Shown here: piece by piece, positions 62,057-64,000 of the stretch | Layout: every line of letters starts with the position of its first letter | Position numbering within the stretch: the first letter of the stretch is position 1 | Source of the DNA: Acidobacteriota bacterium | GTDB lineage: Bacteria > Acidobacteriota > Blastocatellia > Pyrinomonadales > Pyrinomonadaceae | DNA length: 64,000 bases | Assembly: GCA_023389035.1 (NCBI GenBank) | Contig: JAEWFC010000030.1 | Coordinates: 124,001-188,000, forward strand | Direction: 5' to 3' | The notes under the pieces: model-generated | Seen by the model: the letters and a program-made list of their open reading frames with translations, nothing else | The model's database searches: none | What the model was told of the DNA's origin: nothing | Program-made: the position numbers and the translations under genes

Positions 62057-64000
62057 TCAACTTTCCTTTGCGATCAGGCGGTCCGCGTCATCAGACGAAA
62101 CCTCTTCCCGGCCAGCCACAAAGTCGCCCCGATTGCCATCGCTGGAAAGCGGAGCCACCGGTTCACCCTCAAGAGCGGCTTTCAACACATCGCTGACACG
62201 AGTCGCGGGAATTATCTCGAGCTCCTTGCGAACGTCCTCCGGGATCTCCTCCACGTCATGTTCGTTCTGTGCAGGAAGAATGATCCTTTTTATTCCGGCC
62301 CGGTGTGCCGCAAGCACTTTCTCTTTAATTCCGCCGACCGGAAAGACCAAGCCTGACAGAGTGATCTCGCCGGTCATCGCCGTATCGGTGCGAACCTTTC
62401 TGCCCGTGTAAAGAGATGCCAGGGCTGATGCCATCGTCACGCCGGCACTAGGCCCATCCTTCGGGATCGCACCTGCGGGAACGTGCAGATGCACACCGTT
62501 TTGTTTGATCATCTCGGCGTCGATACCAAACTCCACTGCGTGCGACCAAAGATAACTACGTGCTGCCTGTGCCGATTCCTTCATCACATCTCCGAGCTGG
62601 CCGGTGAGCGTCAGTCCGCCGCCTCCGCCCGGAAGCATCGTCGCTTCGATAAACAGCACCTCACCGCCCATTTCGGTCCACGCCATACCGGTTGCGACAC
62701 CTGCCGGCATTTCTTTTCGAGCTTCTTCGGGATGAAATCGCGGCGGCCCGAGGTATTCTTTGACATCTCCAGCATCGATCACGACCTTTTCCGTCGAGCC
62801 CTCAGCAACTTTCAAAGCTACTTTTCGTGCAAGATTGCCGACGGTACGTTCAAGCTGTCGAACTCCGGCTTCACGCGTATAACGTGCCGTTAGTAAATTA
62901 ATGGCTGCCTCGGTGATGGTCAGCTGTTCCGGTTCCAGGCCATTCTCCTTGATCTGTCTCGGGACCAGATACTGGATCGCGATATTGAGCTTTTCCCTAT
63001 CGCTGTACCCCGCGATATTAATTATCTCCATTCGATCGCGTAGCGGTACCGGGATAGGCCCGAGCTGGTTAGCAGTGGCAATAAAGAAAACCTTCGATAG
63101 ATCGAACGGCAGATCAAGATAGTTGTCGCGGAATGTGTTGTTCTGTGCAGGATCGAGGATCTCGAGCAGCGCTGAGGCGGGATCGCCGCGATAGTCATTC
63201 CCGAGCTTGTCTATCTCGTCGAGCATCATCACCGGGTTGTTGACGCCGACACGGCGGAGGGCCTGAATTATCCGGCCCGGCATTGCTCCAATGTACGTCC
63301 GGCGATGGCCGCGCAGCTCTGCCTCATCCCGCATGCCGCCAAGCGACATTCGTTCGAACTCACGTCCCAGCGAACGTGCGATCGAGCGGCCAAGTGAAGT
63401 CTTGCCGACGCCCGGAGGGCCGACGAAAAGAAGGATCGGGCTTTTCGAGTCAGGCCGAAGTTTAACCACGGCGAGCGATTCCAGAATTCTTTCCTTTACA
63501 TCTTCGAGCCCATAATGGTCTTCGTCGAGGATCTTGCGGGCCTCGTTCAAATCCAGCTTTTCCTCGCTGGCTTTTCGCCATGGGAGTTCAAGAACGTACT
63601 CAAGATAGGTGCGAATTACGTGGTAATCGGGTGCCGACTGAGGCAAGGCCTCCATCCGCCGCAGTTCACGTTCGGCTTCTTTGCGAACATCATCGGGGAT
63701 GTCAGCGGTCTCAAGCCGCTCGCGAAGCTGTGCTGCCTCGGCCTTTTCTCCACCCTCATCGTCCTCGCCAAGCTCCTTTTGGATCTGCTTCATCTGCTGC
63801 CGCAGAATGTAATCACGCTGCGACTTGTCCATCTCGGACTGAGCTTCGGAAGCGATCTTCGTGCGGATCTGCATGATCTCGAGCTCACGAGCGAGAGCGG
63901 CGTGCGTCAGCGTCAAAAGCTCATCGACGGTGCCGGATTCGAGCATTTTCTGCTCGGTCTCAGTGCCGAGATCTAAGACCGATGCCAGGAAATATGACAA
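62057..64000 (-). CDS. lon: Lon ATP-dependent protease (N-terminus beyond the window)
   Basis: The last 647 residues of Lon. Walker A is FVGPPGVGKTSLG and Walker B is MLDEIDKLG. The sensor region is GDPASALLEILDPAQN. The protease has the catalytic Ser in PKDGPSAGVTMA and Lys in GGIKEKVLAAHRAG, the Ser-Lys dyad of LonA. The substrate-binding N-terminal domain is mostly cut off by the window edge. The stop codon abuts the addA stop with no base between them, so the two genes converge end to end. It ends with the sequence LIAKES. Confidence 0.95.
   Translation of the reverse strand: MSYFLASVLDLGTETEQKMLESGTVDELLTLTHAALARELEIMQIRTKIASEAQSEMDKSQRDYILRQQMKQIQKELGEDDEGGEKAEAAQLRERLETADIPDDVRKEAERELRRMEALPQSAPDYHVIRTYLEYVLELPWRKASEEKLDLNEARKILDEDHYGLEDVKERILESLAVVKLRPDSKSPILLFVGPPGVGKTSLGRSIARSLGREFERMSLGGMRDEAELRGHRRTYIGAMPGRIIQALRRVGVNNPVMMLDEIDKLGNDYRGDPASALLEILDPAQNNTFRDNYLDLPFDLSKVFFIATANQLGPIPVPLRDRMEIINIAGYSDREKLNIAIQYLVPRQIKENGLEPEQLTITEAAINLLTARYTREAGVRQLERTVGNLARKVALKVAEGSTEKVVIDAGDVKEYLGPPRFHPEEARKEMPAGVATGMAWTEMGGEVLFIEATMLPGGGGGLTLTGQLGDVMKESAQAARSYLWSHAVEFGIDAEMIKQNGVHLHVPAGAIPKDGPSAGVTMASALASLYTGRKVRTDTAMTGEITLSGLVFPVGGIKEKVLAAHRAGIKRIILPAQNEHDVEEIPEDVRKELEIIPATRVSDVLKAALEGEPVAPLSSDGNRGDFVAGREEVSSDDADRLIAKES

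Overview
The window looks like chromosome from an acidobacterium of the Blastocatellia/Pyrinomonadaceae type. This is inferred from several secreted proteins built on FG-GAP/VCBS repeats of the form DYDGDGK...FRPS...WY, from TonB-family and ankyrin/carboxypeptidase-regulatory secreted proteins, and from moderate-GC coding throughout; no rRNA is present to confirm it. Chromosomal genes lie at both ends (1-15077 and 56061-64000), and a roughly 41 kb integrated element fills the middle.

Left chromosomal part: an NfeD-like/flotillin pair (157-2380), an M16 zinc protease, a SIMPL-domain protein, a minus-strand copper-type pair (Cys/His-rich small secreted protein, then a cupredoxin-His linker-outer-membrane-barrel protein), a UvrD/PcrA-like helicase, a membrane protein, an ankyrin/carboxypeptidase-regulatory protein, a VCBS-repeat secreted protein, a small HExxH protein, a TonB-like protein, and a tRNA-Thr(CGT) gene with its promoter.

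The element (15032-56060) has used the 3' half of tRNA-Thr as its attachment site. A 46-bp perfect direct repeat marks its two ends (attL inside the intact tRNA gene, attR at 56015-56060). A tyrosine integrase lies next to attR. Repeated ATTCCCACC boxes, candidate integrase arm sites, occur inside both ends. Read leftward from attR the backbone is integrase, AlpA-like excisionase, a phage O-like initiator with iteron-like repeats inside its gene (candidate origin), DnaB helicase and a small HTH protein. No relaxase, type IV secretion, capsid or terminase gene is visible, so the layout is more like a phage satellite or a non-conjugative island than an ICE or prophage.

The cargo is mostly for conflict. 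A type I restriction-modification locus (hsdM, hsdS, hsdR) is split by a tightly coupled four-gene cassette: heme-oxygenase-like diiron oxidase, Nmad-like protein, XRE-ImmA/IrrE protein, PIN-domain protein. It is followed by a frameshifted small gene and a GmrSD-like DUF262/DUF1524 nuclease. A complete ABC-three-component system (Mrr-like nuclease, middle component, DUF3732 Rad50-like ATPase) lies at 34.7-38.1 kb. The left part carries a large Rhs protein with a variable tail and an adjacent small membrane protein (possible toxin-immunity pair), a peptidoglycan-binding CHAP protein followed by a membrane-anchored patatin phospholipase, two VCBS-repeat surface proteins, a NUDIX hydrolase plus a decayed second copy of it, and a metallophosphoesterase/SGNH hydrolase pair. 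A 1.5-kb non-coding zone (38.1-39.7 kb) contains three doublets of a GGGT-centred repeat, each doublet spaced exactly 19 bp, and two abutting 12-bp palindromes.

Right of attR the chromosome resumes with the original tRNA terminator, an addB-addA recombination nuclease operon whose genes overlap by ATGA, and the convergent 3' part of lon, cut by the window edge. The most novel-looking item is the HDO/Nmad/XRE-ImmA/PIN cassette inside the type I system. The least understood non-coding item is the 19-bp doublet array.
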